Positions 48,005 through 60,840 of a stretch of DNA of 64,000 bases are shown in pieces. A program made the position numbers and the translations under genes. The notes under the pieces are model-generated. The model saw only the letters and a program-made list of their open reading frames with translations. It searched no databases and was not told the origin of the DNA. This DNA comes from Dipetalonema caudispina (Eukaryota > Nematoda > Chromadorea > Rhabditida > Onchocercidae), in the NCBI GenBank assembly GCA_013365325.1, contig JABVXV010000021.1:248001-312000 (forward strand). The letters are read 5' to 3'. Every line of letters begins with the position of its first letter. The first letter of the stretch is position 1.

Positions 48005-51000
48005 ATGCATTTTTTCCATCCTTTTATAGCACATTTCCTTATTGCTTTATGCTTCATTACTACTGATGCATCACTTTATCCACCCGTTATCATCGGTAAT
48101 ACCGATTTTCGAGAATATAAAGATCAGCAATATATTGAAAAGAAAGTTGGTGAAATACTGGAGTTGAATTGCTCAACAATGGAAGCCGTTAAATGGATAT
48201 TGCCTGATAACACTCTCCATAGTGACTTCGATCCTGTGGAGGTTCGTTTTTTTGTTTACACGAAAGGAAAAAAACAACAACATTCAATCTGTCTTCTACA
48301 AATATTGATTAGACTAATTCCATTACGACAAACTTGAATTCATTAATAAGTTATGACATTACAACATAATAGCATCTCTCGGGATTCCTGCAGTCATTAA
48401 GGTCATAATTAAAATGTATAGTGATGAGTTTCCTGAATTTCCAACATTATTGATTAATGATGTAGAAAAGAACTTTTAAGTGTATTGAATGATAGTTCCA
48501 ACATTTGAGAGTTGGGCTCTAGAAGATAAGCGAGAAAGCATAGGCATACTGCATTAGTGGGGAAATTACAAAACCATCACTATTGATAAGCAGTACACGT
48601 TGCTTTTTCTGAAACAAGCGGATGATACGCATTGCGCTTGACATTATTTGTCGATTGTTAAAAAAAGTGATGTGCGCTCTTAAAAAGAATGCGATTATAT
48701 TGCACATATATTTCATGTTGTACAATTTCTACATAACCTATAGTAACTTTAGTAAGATCAGTACTAAAATTTCTTGTTAGTTAACTGCAGATTATATGGT
48801 TGTAACATCTTTTATTATCCCTAAGTTATTTACCATGGATAAATGTGTATTGTAATGATAATTTCCGAGAAGAATTATGAAGCATTTGATATCGAATGAA
48901 ATAATTTAGAAGCAATATTTTACTGAAAAATTGATTTGATGATTCAGAACTATTTCATTTGTAGCGAACAGGCAGAGTCATAGAGAATGGTTTTGATATC
49001 GGATTTCGAAGTTTACGGATAGAGCCACTGAAAAGGTCAGATACGGGTGAATATGTGTGTGCTGCAGAACATTCCGGATTCAGTTCTTCCATATATGTAT
49101 ATGTATCCAACAACAAAAGTCAATCTCTTTTCACTTAGAAATGTTTTGGGTATAGATGGAGAAAAAAAAATTCAATCTGTTCTTTTAAGATAGTTTATGT
49201 TAATTCTTTAGTACCAAATAGACAGATATAAAATATGATAAATTTACGTCGAATTGGATTATGCTATTAACGCTAGTAACTAGATGAGATATGTTTATTA
49301 CATTTGAATTATATAAAAAAATCATAACAAAAGTTTATCAATAAGACACGATTCAGATGAAAAGTCAGCTAGAACGGGACCGTTCCTGAATTCTGGCCCT
49401 TTAATTATTTCCAAAGCACTACGAGAACTTAATGTGGTCTTGCCATGCAGAACAGATGAATTCATCGAAAGCGGTGTGGAGTTGTTCATTAATCACGTAA
49501 AGCAAACCAAAGGAATTCAATTTGATCCAAGGTTCATCCATTCTAAAACATATTGAACTATGAGAAATTCATTATTTGGTAAATTATCATTAATGGGACT
49601 TTTATTTTTTTTTTTTTTTTTTATTATAACAAATTACCAAGGTCGTGTTTGTTATGTATATCTATGTTGATCATGACATAATGCATCCTGATAATTTTTT
49701 TCAGGATTGGATTTATTGTGGATCGAGGGCTTCTCAACAATCGTACGGAAATACCTGCTCGTTGCGAATATTTGGGCTATACTTCGGAAATGGTAATAGT
49801 GCCGATAAACAGTGATGAAGAGATAGGAGATTCACCAGTGATTGAGATATCGACTGCATGGCCTTACGTTAGACAGGAATTGGAAATGAGCTGTACATTT
49901 CATACAAGACACGGATTTCGATATATGCTCACCTGGAAATGTCCTCAGTGTGATGACAAAACGGTACGCAAATCGTTGATATCTGCTGCAGTTTGCAGGA
50001 TGATCAAATTTTTGAAAATGTTAATCTTTTTCCAGATCTTAAAATTCCTTGGAATCATTAAAACCAAATTATTATTTCTACTCCCACTTATGTAAATGAC
50101 TGCAGTTACATTAGTTTAAAGAATTTGGAATTTTTACACTTACTTACTTGTTGTCTTTTTTACATAAAATGTGTGGAAGCATCAATATTTTCATATACTT
50201 TAAAGAATATAATAGAATCTTGATCATTAGGTTACTTATGACAATTAGTAGTACCACTGTTGGTTTATCAGTGGAAGTAGAAGAGAAGAAAAGCAATAGT
50301 TTACTGCTAAAAATCTGTTCACATTACATTATTGCATTTTTTTCTTCTCATTGAGGCTTCATGGCGTTGCAATGAAAAGAAAAGGGCAAAGATTTAGAAT
50401 TCTAATTTTTAATTTTCTTATAAAGTTCAATTCAGTGTTATATCAGTTAACTAAAGTTGTGCATTGTGGTCCCTTGAAGAAGCGAAATATTTTTTAGGGT
50501 CATGTCGTTTCAAATCGTTATGTGAAAATTGGAGATGGTATCAAAAAACTATTGTTTATTGGAGATTTGCGTGAGACCGATTCTGGTGACTATGAATGCA
50601 TAGTGACAAATAAAGATGATGTTCATGATGTTCGAAGTAGTATGCATCGGTTGCAAGTGTCACCCACAAAAGGACAGTTGAAAGTAGTGGATTTTTCGGA
50701 AAATATTAATTTCGAAGAGGGTGACACTGTGAGGTTGTTCCATATAGCAAAAGCGTTTCCAAGCGATGAATATATTTCTGAATGGAGAAAGGTTTGTTGT
50801 TTATAAAGTTTCTAGATTTAGCAAAACGTGAATTGACAGTGAATTTCATGTGAATTGACAAGTCGAAGATTGAAAATGATGTCAGTAAATTAAGAGAAAA
50901 GCAACTGCCGAAAGATAACCATACTGGGATTTTTTATAAGAGCTTATACTATCCGTCGAGAAATCATTTCATTTGTTTCACCCAGAAATTCGAGCTACCT

Positions 51001-54000
51001 GGTTTCAATCAGTAATGTCTTCCTTTAACTTGCTTGAAGTAATAGTTAGATGGTACTGTATTTTCAACTTTTTTTTTGGCTTCTGGTTTGGGAAATTTGT
51101 AGAGATTTCCTAATTCAAATTTTGTTTTTCTTTGCTCTGAGGATGATAGTTTTTAGTATTCGAAAACGATATCATCTAGAGGAGAATCCATGGAGAAAAT
51201 CGAAAAAGATGTAAGAAGTAAATTGAATGCAGATCTTCATGAAGACGAATTATCAATTATTAATGCTGCCGTTGATGATTCTGCGACGTTTGCCTTTTCG
51301 ATAATTTTATACTGAAACTTAAGAATAAAACTCACTGCAAATATTTAGACCGTTTTGGGCCTTACTATTTTTTTTGATTTCAAAACTTTGTTTTACTGGA
51401 ACTAGTTCTGCTTTCATCATTACAAGCAAATAACCTGCCAAAATTTTCACTGTCGTTGAATAAATGATACTAGGACATAGCAAAAATGCCTTAAGAATGA
51501 CGTTGATGAGAAGAAACAATTTATTATTTATCTTCATTAAATTGTTTCATTTTGTTAACATCATTTATTTTAATCTTCAATAACTATAAATAAGGTTCAG
51601 AGAGGTTTATATCTTTCGTAATCATTTCATTCTTGTAGTTTTTAGAATTGCATTTTGAAAAAAAGTTGCTATTCCATGTGTAGAAATGAATAAAAAGGTC
51701 AAACAAAGTATAATGGCCAGTGAGCGTTGCTTATTTTGGTGATGTTTAAATCAAAAAATGTGTTGCAGTTATCAGTTAATGATACGAGTATCGCAAGACT
51801 ATGCTTATCGAAAAAACTGGACAGTATCCATTCGCCCCATTAATATCCAACCACACATTACTATTCACGATCAGTTCGGCCAACTTCTATCATCTGATGT
51901 GCTAATCGATTCAAAAATAATTGTTACATGCTTAGTGAAAGATACGAAACCTCACAAGTTACGTCTGTTATATATAACGTGGGTTTTCCGATATCCATAA
52001 ACTGATTTTTTCTTTCATTCTCAAATATATTGATAACTTTCTTACTTGTAAATTTAGAAGAGATGGAAAGTGGGAGCAACCTGATGACAGTGAAGAATTG
52101 TCTGGTTTCACTTATGAATCTGCTATAAAATGGATAACATATGCAAAGGAACATATGCGAATACGTTGTGAAGATGATATAACCGATAAGGTATTTTCCA
52201 TCATTTTATACCTTTATAATTTCCTTGGAATTAAATAAAGGTGGTGTGAGATTTTAAGGAGCAAAAAAGAAGCAAAGAGAACGGTAAATTATAGAGCCAG
52301 TAATCAAATATTAAACTTTTATTCAATTTAATTTTCGTTTTCCCAGTACATTGAAAATCTATTGAAATGTGTGATTCATTTACTCTGATATTCGTTTGCA
52401 TACTAAATCAATGTCTAAGTTTAATCTGTTAATTTTTTTTTTCTCTTCATATCTTTGATCTTCTTATTCTTTCTTATGAAATCCGACCCATATTGTAAGA
52501 AGGTCATACGACGGCTTCGTAGTGTCGAAGCATGATGTCTTATTTTTGACATTTTTATGCACTATGTGGAAAGAAAAAGTTTCGAACTCATGTACATAGT
52601 TATTATTATTATTTGCTTTGTTTAAAGCGATGCTACTGTGATATGTTTCAAAGATTTTGTAAAATTTTATTGACTGAATCAGCTTTTGATATTTTTGTTG
52701 GACTCTATGCAACTTTCTTTTTAAGGATTTTTTTGTCCTCCTTGGGTCTCTTAAAATGAACTTGTTTAGATGGATGAAAAAGATTTGGTCATCTCAGAAG
52801 TGGAAACGATTAATGCATCTTTTATTGCCAAAAAGCCGGTTGATTTACTTAATGAAGACAATAGTATCTATGAAAAAGATCGTCTCGAGCTAATTTGCAT
52901 ACTGCCGCTGAGCGATGATTTGTTGGTATTTTGACTTCTGTAAATGAAAATCAAAGGGGGTAATATTATACAAATTTTTGATATATTAGTTTGGTTCTAC
53001 CCAGCGGAAAAATGATTTGATGGACCAGTGAGATTGATAGTTTTTCAGTATATTTCGTTCTCTTTTAGCCTTTGATTCTCTCATTAGAATTCGTTTTCAT
53101 CATTAGCATATTGAATCGTGTTGAAGTTTACTTTAAAAAAAAAAAGAAAAACTTAGTTATATCTTCTTTAGATACTAAATTCTTAGTACTCAAACTTTTT
53201 TTATCAAAATTCACACATTTCTTGTGCAGCTTTATCCGCTGCTTATTAGCTTTCAAATATTTGAAAATTACGGTTTGAAAAAGAAATCAATACAATCTCT
53301 AAGATTTTTTAAAAGTATCACTATAAAAAACTATTAGACTTATTCGTATGTTTGGAGAACATAACGTATTTCAGTGATGTTAGTTGGGTGCGAGATGATG
53401 TTCAATTACCACATCCTGAGCGGTATGTTACCGTATACTCTCAGAAATTCATAACAACATTGGACGATATTAGTTCGAAAGAGTCCGGAGATTATCGGTG
53501 TATCGCCAAATCGAAAGATGGTCGCATTTCTCGCAGTTATACGTTGCATATCGAAGTAAGCTATGACGGAACTATTATGTGACCTAAATTTTTATCCTTG
53601 GCTTTTTTATTCGCTTTATTTCCTTTTAACATAACCTTGAGCGTAGATAATTTTTGATTTATTTTCATAGGTTTGATGGAGCCGGACAGTGTCATATTTC
53701 AAACTGTTCATCGTGCTTAAAATTAAATTACTTCCTAAAAACTTCCAAAAAACTTTGTCCTTAACTTTTGTCTAAATATCAGTGGCAAGGGCGTCTTTTA
53801 GATCTGAAAAAAATCAAATGATTTGATCTTCCCATTCACAACTCCGAAATTCATATGTTGTGATTTTATTTCATTTTTATCATTACCTTTTTACAGGCAA
53901 AAGAAATTAACGACAATTTGGTTTTTAGGTAAATGTGGTAGTCGCTCCACACATTGTTGAAGCAAATGAAGAATATGAACATTTGGCGAAATATGGAAAA

Positions 54001-56997
54001 AGGACAGAACTTTTATGTCCTATTGAGGGAGAGCCAGAGCCGGTTTACAGATGGCTTAAAAACGGCATTGAGTACAATGGCTATGGCAGTTTAACCAAGA
54101 AAATTATTTTCCCTCGGGTTATTATCGAAGATAAAGCGACTTACACATGCGTTGCGAAAAATCGCGCTGGTTCACAACAAGTTTCTATTCGGCTTGAGGC
54201 AAGTTCGATAAAAATATTTTTGAATTTTGCATTGGAGATTGCAAAAAAGCTTAGCGATAAGCCTACTGAAAACCATTATAGTTAGCCGATGAGCCAGCGT
54301 ATATTCGGTCATCAAAATATTGGTGGACTCTTGGTTTTACAACAGTTAGTGTATTAGTCTTGCTCCTTCTGGCACTTGTTTTTCTATTGAAACAACGTCG
54401 CAAAGGTAAGCGACAAGAAGAACAACTGCGTGCACTCTATAATCAGCTAATGAGCGAGCCGAGTGGAGAATATCATGATGGAGCAATGGATCTCAAACAA
54501 CCACTGCATGAACGAGTTGAACAGTTACCCTATGACCGCAGATATGAAATTAGCAAGGATAAGCTTTTTTTTAAACAGGTTTTATACTTTTTTTGGTTTT
54601 GTTTCGTTTAACTAAGTGCGATGCTGGAAATTCGGTACAAAAAATTCTAGGAGATCCATGTAAAGATCTTCAAAATAATAAAATAAAAACAACTCCATCA
54701 GAGTTTCTTGGAGATCTATCGATATTATGGAAATTTAATCGTATTCATAACACAGTATGGGGTAGATTCCATTTCTTTTTATTATATGCCTTTTGAGGAC
54801 TATAAAACGCTCTTAAAACGCCGAGGAAAAATTTATTAATTTATTATTAAATTTATCTGATCAACACACATTATACATGGTTACATGTCGTAGGAAAATT
54901 TGGCTGAATATGGCCTTGTTTATGGATCATGGAAATTGTTTAACTCCAGTTTTGCCTCCGGTAATAACTTCTATATATCATATATTTTAGTCACTTGGTG
55001 GAGGACATTTCGGACAAGTCTACTTAGGTGAACTGAGCAGACCTCGAGTGAGCGACTCATTAGCTGTGTCAGATGTGCTGAAAGTAGCTATTAAAGCTCC
55101 ACGTGACGGACGTAATTTACATCATCAAAAAGCACTTGCTGATGAGCTGAAAATAATGATCGCTATTGGTATTCATCCAAATGTTTTATGTTTGATCGGC
55201 GCCGTGACGAAACAAATGTCCAGGTTGGATTAAATATTTTCGAGTGGATAGCCCCTTTTATAATACTATTCTCGTTTCTATACTTTCAACAAAAGGATGT
55301 GATTGGAGAATAAGCTAAAAGTAGTGTATTACAGTGGGCAACTCTACGTGATCATGGAATATTGCGAGAATGACAATTTGAAAGATTATTTGTCGAAAAA
55401 TAGTGCAGGTTTTCTAAATGAAGTTGAAGTAAGTAGAGAACCGTTGAGCAACGATGGATACTTGACACCAACCCGGAACGCCCAACATGAAGCTCAAATA
55501 TACATGGTTTCTTTGTTCTTATTAAAAATGTCTTTCCGTGAAAGTATCTAGGAAACAATCAGTTATTTATTAACTTTGATAAAACTAGCATTAGATTATA
55601 GAAACATTTATATAGCCTTGTTTGTAGCAGGTAATATTTGCAATTTGCGTTTTCTTCGTCATAATGGAAGACCTTGTTGTAAATTCATTTATTTAACTAT
55701 ATATTATAGGCAGAGCTAAAGCCTCAGTGGGCCATTGAAGTAGATGATGTACGAATGGCTGATAAAATGATCACCACGAGTGATTTGATCTCATTTGGAT
55801 ACCAAGTTGCCAACGGAATGGAGTACCTATCTAGTAAAACGGTATCTTTAATCACTTTGTTCAAAAGCTTATCTATGCACTGATCCACAATAAATTCGGC
55901 AACATTTCAGTGTATTCATCGAGATATTGCCGCTCGAAATATCTTGGTAACAAAGAAGAGAGCCATACGCATAGCTGATTTTGGCTTAGCACGAAAGGAC
56001 TCTACAGTTTATCATATACGTAGCAGTCAAAATGTACCATTACCTCTCAAATGGATGGCATTAGAATCAATTTTATATCACAATTTCACTGAACAGGTAA
56101 TATTTCTCTCATACTTGTTTCATGTATTGACAATGACATTTGATCATACCAAACAATTTTCTTATTTATATTGATATGTAACAATTTTTAGTCTGATATT
56201 TGGTCTTATGGTGTACTGTTATGGGAAATATTTTCTCTTGGTAGAGTTCCATATCCACAAGTAGACAATGACGATCTTGTGAACTATTTGCAAGAAGGAA
56301 ATCGCATGGAACAACCTAAACTTGCTCCAGATGACATGTTGGTTTCCAGGATTGTTGCAGTTGCAATTCTCATAAACACATCTTGTTTACTTGCTTTATT
56401 TTATCGCTCGTAAACCTCTTTTTCTTCGATGGGACTTTTAATTGAAAGCTAGATATTAACGAGCGCGGAAAATGTTATTAGATTAGGTATAAAATATTTT
56501 GAATTTTACCTGCAGATACAACTTGATGAGACAGTGTTGGCTGTCGGATCCTAATAACCGACCTATGTTCTCCGAATGTAAAGTTTTAATGAAAACACAT
56601 CTTTCACGTGCTTCTCCACCGGTAATTTTTTGAGTATTTCAGTCTGTTTCGATTTAGTTACACTTGACATAACCGTTATTGATGGTATAAAGAATATGTC
56701 AGATATTTTGAAATATAACATTCTTAAATCTTTGAACTGTACTGTTTTTCATATTACCATCGACGCTAATGATGGCGTTAAAATAGTATGATTATATGAA
56801 TATAATTTAGAAGCAAATTACAGCTAAGCGCGCGGCTTGACAAAATGTTGGAAGAAGACCAAATTCTGATGGAGAGATATGGCGAATGGCGTGATTCAGA
56901 GGAGATTGAACAGGATCTTAGAGCGCAAGCTACTCGAAATGGGTTTATTGCTGTTCCAACACAAGAACCGCAAACAAATTCCAATATATACATGTAG
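48005..56997 (+). CDS. VEGFR/PDGFR-class receptor tyrosine kinase with seven Ig domains
   Basis: Nineteen exons: 48005-48241, 48965-49118, 49357-49531, 49705-49963, 50498-50791, 51157-51287, 51769-51978, 52058-52190, 52770-52921, 53375-53555, 53929-54202, 54286-54578, 54991-55223, 55335-55506, 55710-55841, 55911-56096, 56192-56337, 56516-56621, 56824-56997; 3642 nt, 1213 aa. Signal peptide 1-22 ([16 protein letters not shown]). Ig cysteine pairs: 56/111, 161/209, 252/309, none in the fourth, 471/524, 574/624, 672/716. Membrane span 746-768 ([20 protein letters not shown]), then a basic KQRRKGKR stop. Kinase: GGGHFGQV from 834, Lys866, Glu883, HRDIAARN (Asp1015), DFG Asp1033, activation-loop Tyr1044, WMALES; a kinase insert lies before AELKPQW. 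Seven Ig domains plus a split kinase define the VEGFR class, the group of the C. elegans ver genes; ligand and role are not shown. All catalytic residues are present. The frame is open upstream to 47711, so a longer N-terminus is possible. Confidence 0.9.
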
Positions 56998-57328
56998 TTC
57001 AAGCACTGAATTGATTGATGAATTGGAAAGATTTTAAACAATAAAACGGGCAAGGATTTACACATAAGGCAAACATAAATTCCATTTAAAATTTTCTATT
57101 CAGCAAAAGATACAAGGCGTCTTCAAAAATTATAGGAGATGATGCTATCGGTGAAACCGAATTTTCTTTGTAGGTAATATAGATAGAAAATTGCCTCAAT
57201 CTCGTTATACATATAATGTATATTGTTTACGCGGTAGAGGATCGGTTGGATAAAGAGTATGTATGTACTCATTATGCAGCTGGATAAGGAACATACAGCT
57301 GTTAAGAAGCTTGAATAAAAGGAAACAG

Positions 57329-57504
57329 GGGTCAGCTATGACAACAATGATATGGAGCGACTGGAGGATGGAAGAAAACAGAAGATACTGCGAGTGAAAG
57401 GGTGGCTTGCGGGTTCATCATTTCGGGTCGACTATTACAGACGTAGTGGAGGAGCAGTTATAAGTCCACCGGTAGTAGTGCCACATCAACCAGCATTTTA
57501 TTAG
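57329..57504 (+). CDS. Orphan exon-like open frame
   Basis: After an AAACAG acceptor-like site, 57 codons run to a TAG: VSYDNNDMERLEDGRKQKIL, then VKGWLAGSSFRVDYYRRSGG and ISPPVVVPHQPAFY. The composition is strongly protein-like for this AT-rich DNA and resembles a cytosolic tail. It lies just 3' of the receptor kinase. Acceptor phase is 1; a GTGATT donor in the last receptor exon (GAATGGC|GTGATT) would fit, but this is speculative. It may be an alternative last exon, or a relic. Confidence 0.3.
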
Positions 57505-58624
57505 ATTCAAGAAAATCGACGAAGAAGTCGCATAGCTTCTCAACGATACGTCGGAAGCAAAAGCTCAATAAGAATGGATTGATCAAGTGGGATTGGAAAA
57601 TCCGACAATCATACCAACAAATAAGGGCTAGATTTCTTGTGCTTTTATATTTTATCATGTGAAGTTTCCATATATTAAGAGACTTGATCTTTTTGATTCA
57701 TTTACCGATCTTCCATTATCCGTGAAATTTGTGGGCTCCTACGATATCTGATCATATCATGAGAAAGCTAGGAATCAGATTTGTATAAATTTTCTTTTTT
57801 TGCAAGTACTTAATGCTACGTAATTAGTCTGAAATGAGGATTAATCGAAAGGATCTATGCAATTAATTTGAAGTGAGAATTAACCCAAAAGATAAAAGTT
57901 CCGACTTGCAAATTCATGAATTTAGGAGTGTCTAGTCGACGATGTGGCGTTACTACAATATTTTTATATTTATGTTATGTAGGCTAAGATGTATATTTCT
58001 TGTGCGTTTATATATCATGTTGTATTATAATGATTTCACTTACAGAAAACTAATGCAAGTCGTTCAACATGAATGTACTTCATATATCCAGAATCTCAAC
58101 CTGTAAATTTTTTGTGGAGTATTCGTAGAATGCTTGTACTCAACCTTATTATTTTACTCAGCTTCATTTACCTTATTCGTTTGTTAAAACATATATGTGC
58201 TCTGAATTCCTTCTGTTGGTAGTTAATTTGGTACCGTGTGATTTCTCTAGAATTTTAGTACTAGACTTCGTTTGTTAGGAATTTGGTGCTGCAGAATTTA
58301 GGATACAAGGGAGGTAAAATTTACCATTGCTGCTGCTACACTCAGGGTAGTTGGATAATTGTAGGGAACATTGGACTGCATTTGAATGTTGGGTGAGGTA
58401 GTTTTCTTCCTTTTGTTAATAGTTTGAGAATGGAATAGATAACTAACTATAAATAAGGTCATGAATTATCTCAAAAACTCAATAACCATATAGGACGGAT
58501 GATCCTTCCTATGGGATCTGGCTGATGCGATTTATTATAATTAGCTAAGATAAATGTCGTCTTTTGCATTTGGATTCTGCTCATATTGTATAAAACTCAG
58601 AAGATTAATTTGTGATCAAAGATT

Positions 58625-59023
58625 GTTGATTAAAAGTAAGAGGAAAAAGATCCATCTGATTTTGTTATAACAATAGAAGTTCATTTTCGTTCGTTAAAGA
58701 CATTGCAAGTAATTAGAAAATGATTCAAATATGCCATAGGATGGATGGCACACGTGAATTAGTGATCACAAAAAACATATCATCTGACATTGCATTTGAA
58801 TTCTAAAGCAAATGCTGTGCTTATCGAATTTCGCATTGTCTGTTCTGTACAAAGGAAAGGACTTTGCGCATGGAGTAAAGTTACGCGGCCAAGTACAAGC
58901 AGAGTTTGACCGCAATATTGGAAAACTGGTTGTAAACCGAAAATTTAATGCCTCAATACCAAAATGAAGAATTCAATGTACTTACGGAAGTATGAAATGT
59001 GTTCAGAGGTGCAAATTTTAATA
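58625..59023. repeat. Large inverted repeat, left arm
   Basis: About 400 nt nearly identical to the reverse complement of 59380-59782, with small indels (for example an extra TTTGTTAT near 58661). It carries a broken copy of the frame NFALSVLYKGKDFAHGVKLR on the plus strand. Confidence 0.9.
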
Positions 59024-59379
59024 ATATAGTTAGGGAATTTACAACACAAACAAAAGCTGGAAGCAAATGGTATGAAATTCATGAAAATATCCAACACCAG
59101 TATCATCCAAGTTATGAGCGCTGTTGTCGTAATGATAGATGAATTTGCTTTATTGGTATATCACTATGCTATTTCATTAGATTTCTTGAATTATTATGTA
59201 TGAAAGCTATCATTATAGCCAGTCAATACTTTTCCAGCTTTTCATCTAGTCATTTTACTGATATCTAATTATGAGATGAAAATAGCAAATTAGAGCCGTT
59301 TCTCAGCAGAGTGGTTTTTTGCTTTCAGGTTTACTCGTCGATGTGCTAAACATTCCCAGTACTACTACCGCTAACAGTC

Positions 59380-59782
59380 TATTAAAATTTGCATCTCTGA
59401 ACACATTTCGTACTTCCGTAGGTACATTGAATCCCTCATTTTAGTATTGAGGTATTGAATTTTCGGTTTTACTACCAGTCTTCCAATATTACGGTCAAAC
59501 TCTGCTTGTACTTGGCCGCGTAACTTTACTCCATGCGCAAAGTCCTTTCCTTTGTACAGAACAGACAATGCGAAATTCAATAAAATTTTAATATCCTTTC
59601 ACAGCATTTGCTTTAGAATTCAAATGCAATGTCAGATGATATGTTTTTTGTGATCACTAATTCACGTGTGCCATCCATCCTATGACATATTTGAATCATT
59701 TTCTAATTACTTGCAATGTCTTTAACGAACGAAAATGAACTTCTATTGTTATCAGATGGATGTTTTTCCTCCTTCTTTCAAC
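59380..59782. repeat. Large inverted repeat, right arm
   Basis: Reverse complement of the left arm; the two arms flank a 356-nt spacer. On the minus strand this arm keeps a 69-codon open frame (59580-59371: MNFALSVLYKGKDFAHGVKL, then RGQVQAEFDRNIGRLVV). I do not recognise the protein. Confidence 0.9.
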
Positions 59783-60840
59783 TATACGGTCATTGGCCAT
59801 GATAATCTAATGTGTCCTGCTGATCATTGAAGAAAGAGTCGATCTATTTCAATTGCAAACCAATTAAATATCTGATCTCTTCGTTTCAAAAAAGAAAAAA
59901 ACTAACATAATCCTAGGATAAGTGAAAGAATCTATAATTAGTCGAAATAAATTTACAACAAAATAGTTCCATCACATACATCCTTAATTATCTAACAAAG
60001 TGGAAAGGCATAAACTGGCCATCTCTACAAACTATCAAAATTCAAAAACATTCTGTGGATGTACTTCTTTCACAATATTACGTTGTTATGAACAATTGAG
60101 TCCTGCCGTGAATCCTTGTCTACGATAAGATCCATTTTTATCATTGTCAGTTTTATCATTATCCTTTCGGGGGATTGGTTGTGTTGGGTATGAGATGGTA
60201 GGTTTCAGGTCATTTGAAATGATAAGGATAGGATGGAGAAGGAATAATGAGGGTACTCTTCCGTGAAAGATTACTTTTCATCGTATCGATGAAGGGAATA
60301 TTGTAGAATAACTGGTGTATTTCCTATGTTTTATATAACAAGTTTTGTTTTTTTTTTTTTGATAACCTCCCTTTCTGGAATGCTTTTTGTAATGATAAAT
60401 TATGTGAAGAAGGAAGAGAGTTATGTGAAAGTTGAAGATGTGGTTGAAAAGATTGATTTCATGGCTTTAGTTGGATGAGATACGATGTACGATGGGAGAA
60501 CTGTGTGGGTATCCAAGCGCTCCTTGCCACCGTGTTATTTATACATTAGAACACGTAATACAGTGGAGATTCTATATGGATATTACCAAACATTCTCAGA
60601 AACATATAGTGTAACTGTCAAACTACATCACTTAATATGTGGATTGATATTTGGGCATTATTTTCATTAGTCGTAACAGGGGTAATATAATCTTTGTTTC
60701 TTTCAGTGCTTTTGTGTTATCAAAGTGGTTGCTTTCCCCAACTTTTCATAAGTTCCACTCTTTTTTTTCAAAATTGATAGTGTTCTGTGTCTGTCCATCT
60801 ATTCATTTTTGTAATGTTGTCAAACCAGAGTGGTTTGGAA

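Larger units (their letters stand above)
56998..60840. other. Gene-poor stretch with large foldback
   Basis: About 3.8 kb between the receptor kinase stop and the RING/PHD gene. Contains an exon-like stretch (57329-57504) and a large inverted repeat (58625-59782). Otherwise I see only short frames. A poly-T run lies near 60349-60360. Confidence 0.55.

Noticed and set aside
54593..54960. Possible extra exons between the membrane-proximal and kinase exons of the receptor
   Set aside because: Direct joining of FFKQ to [10 protein letters not shown] gives the normal receptor kinase layout, and the candidate exons break phase or split the Gly loop region.
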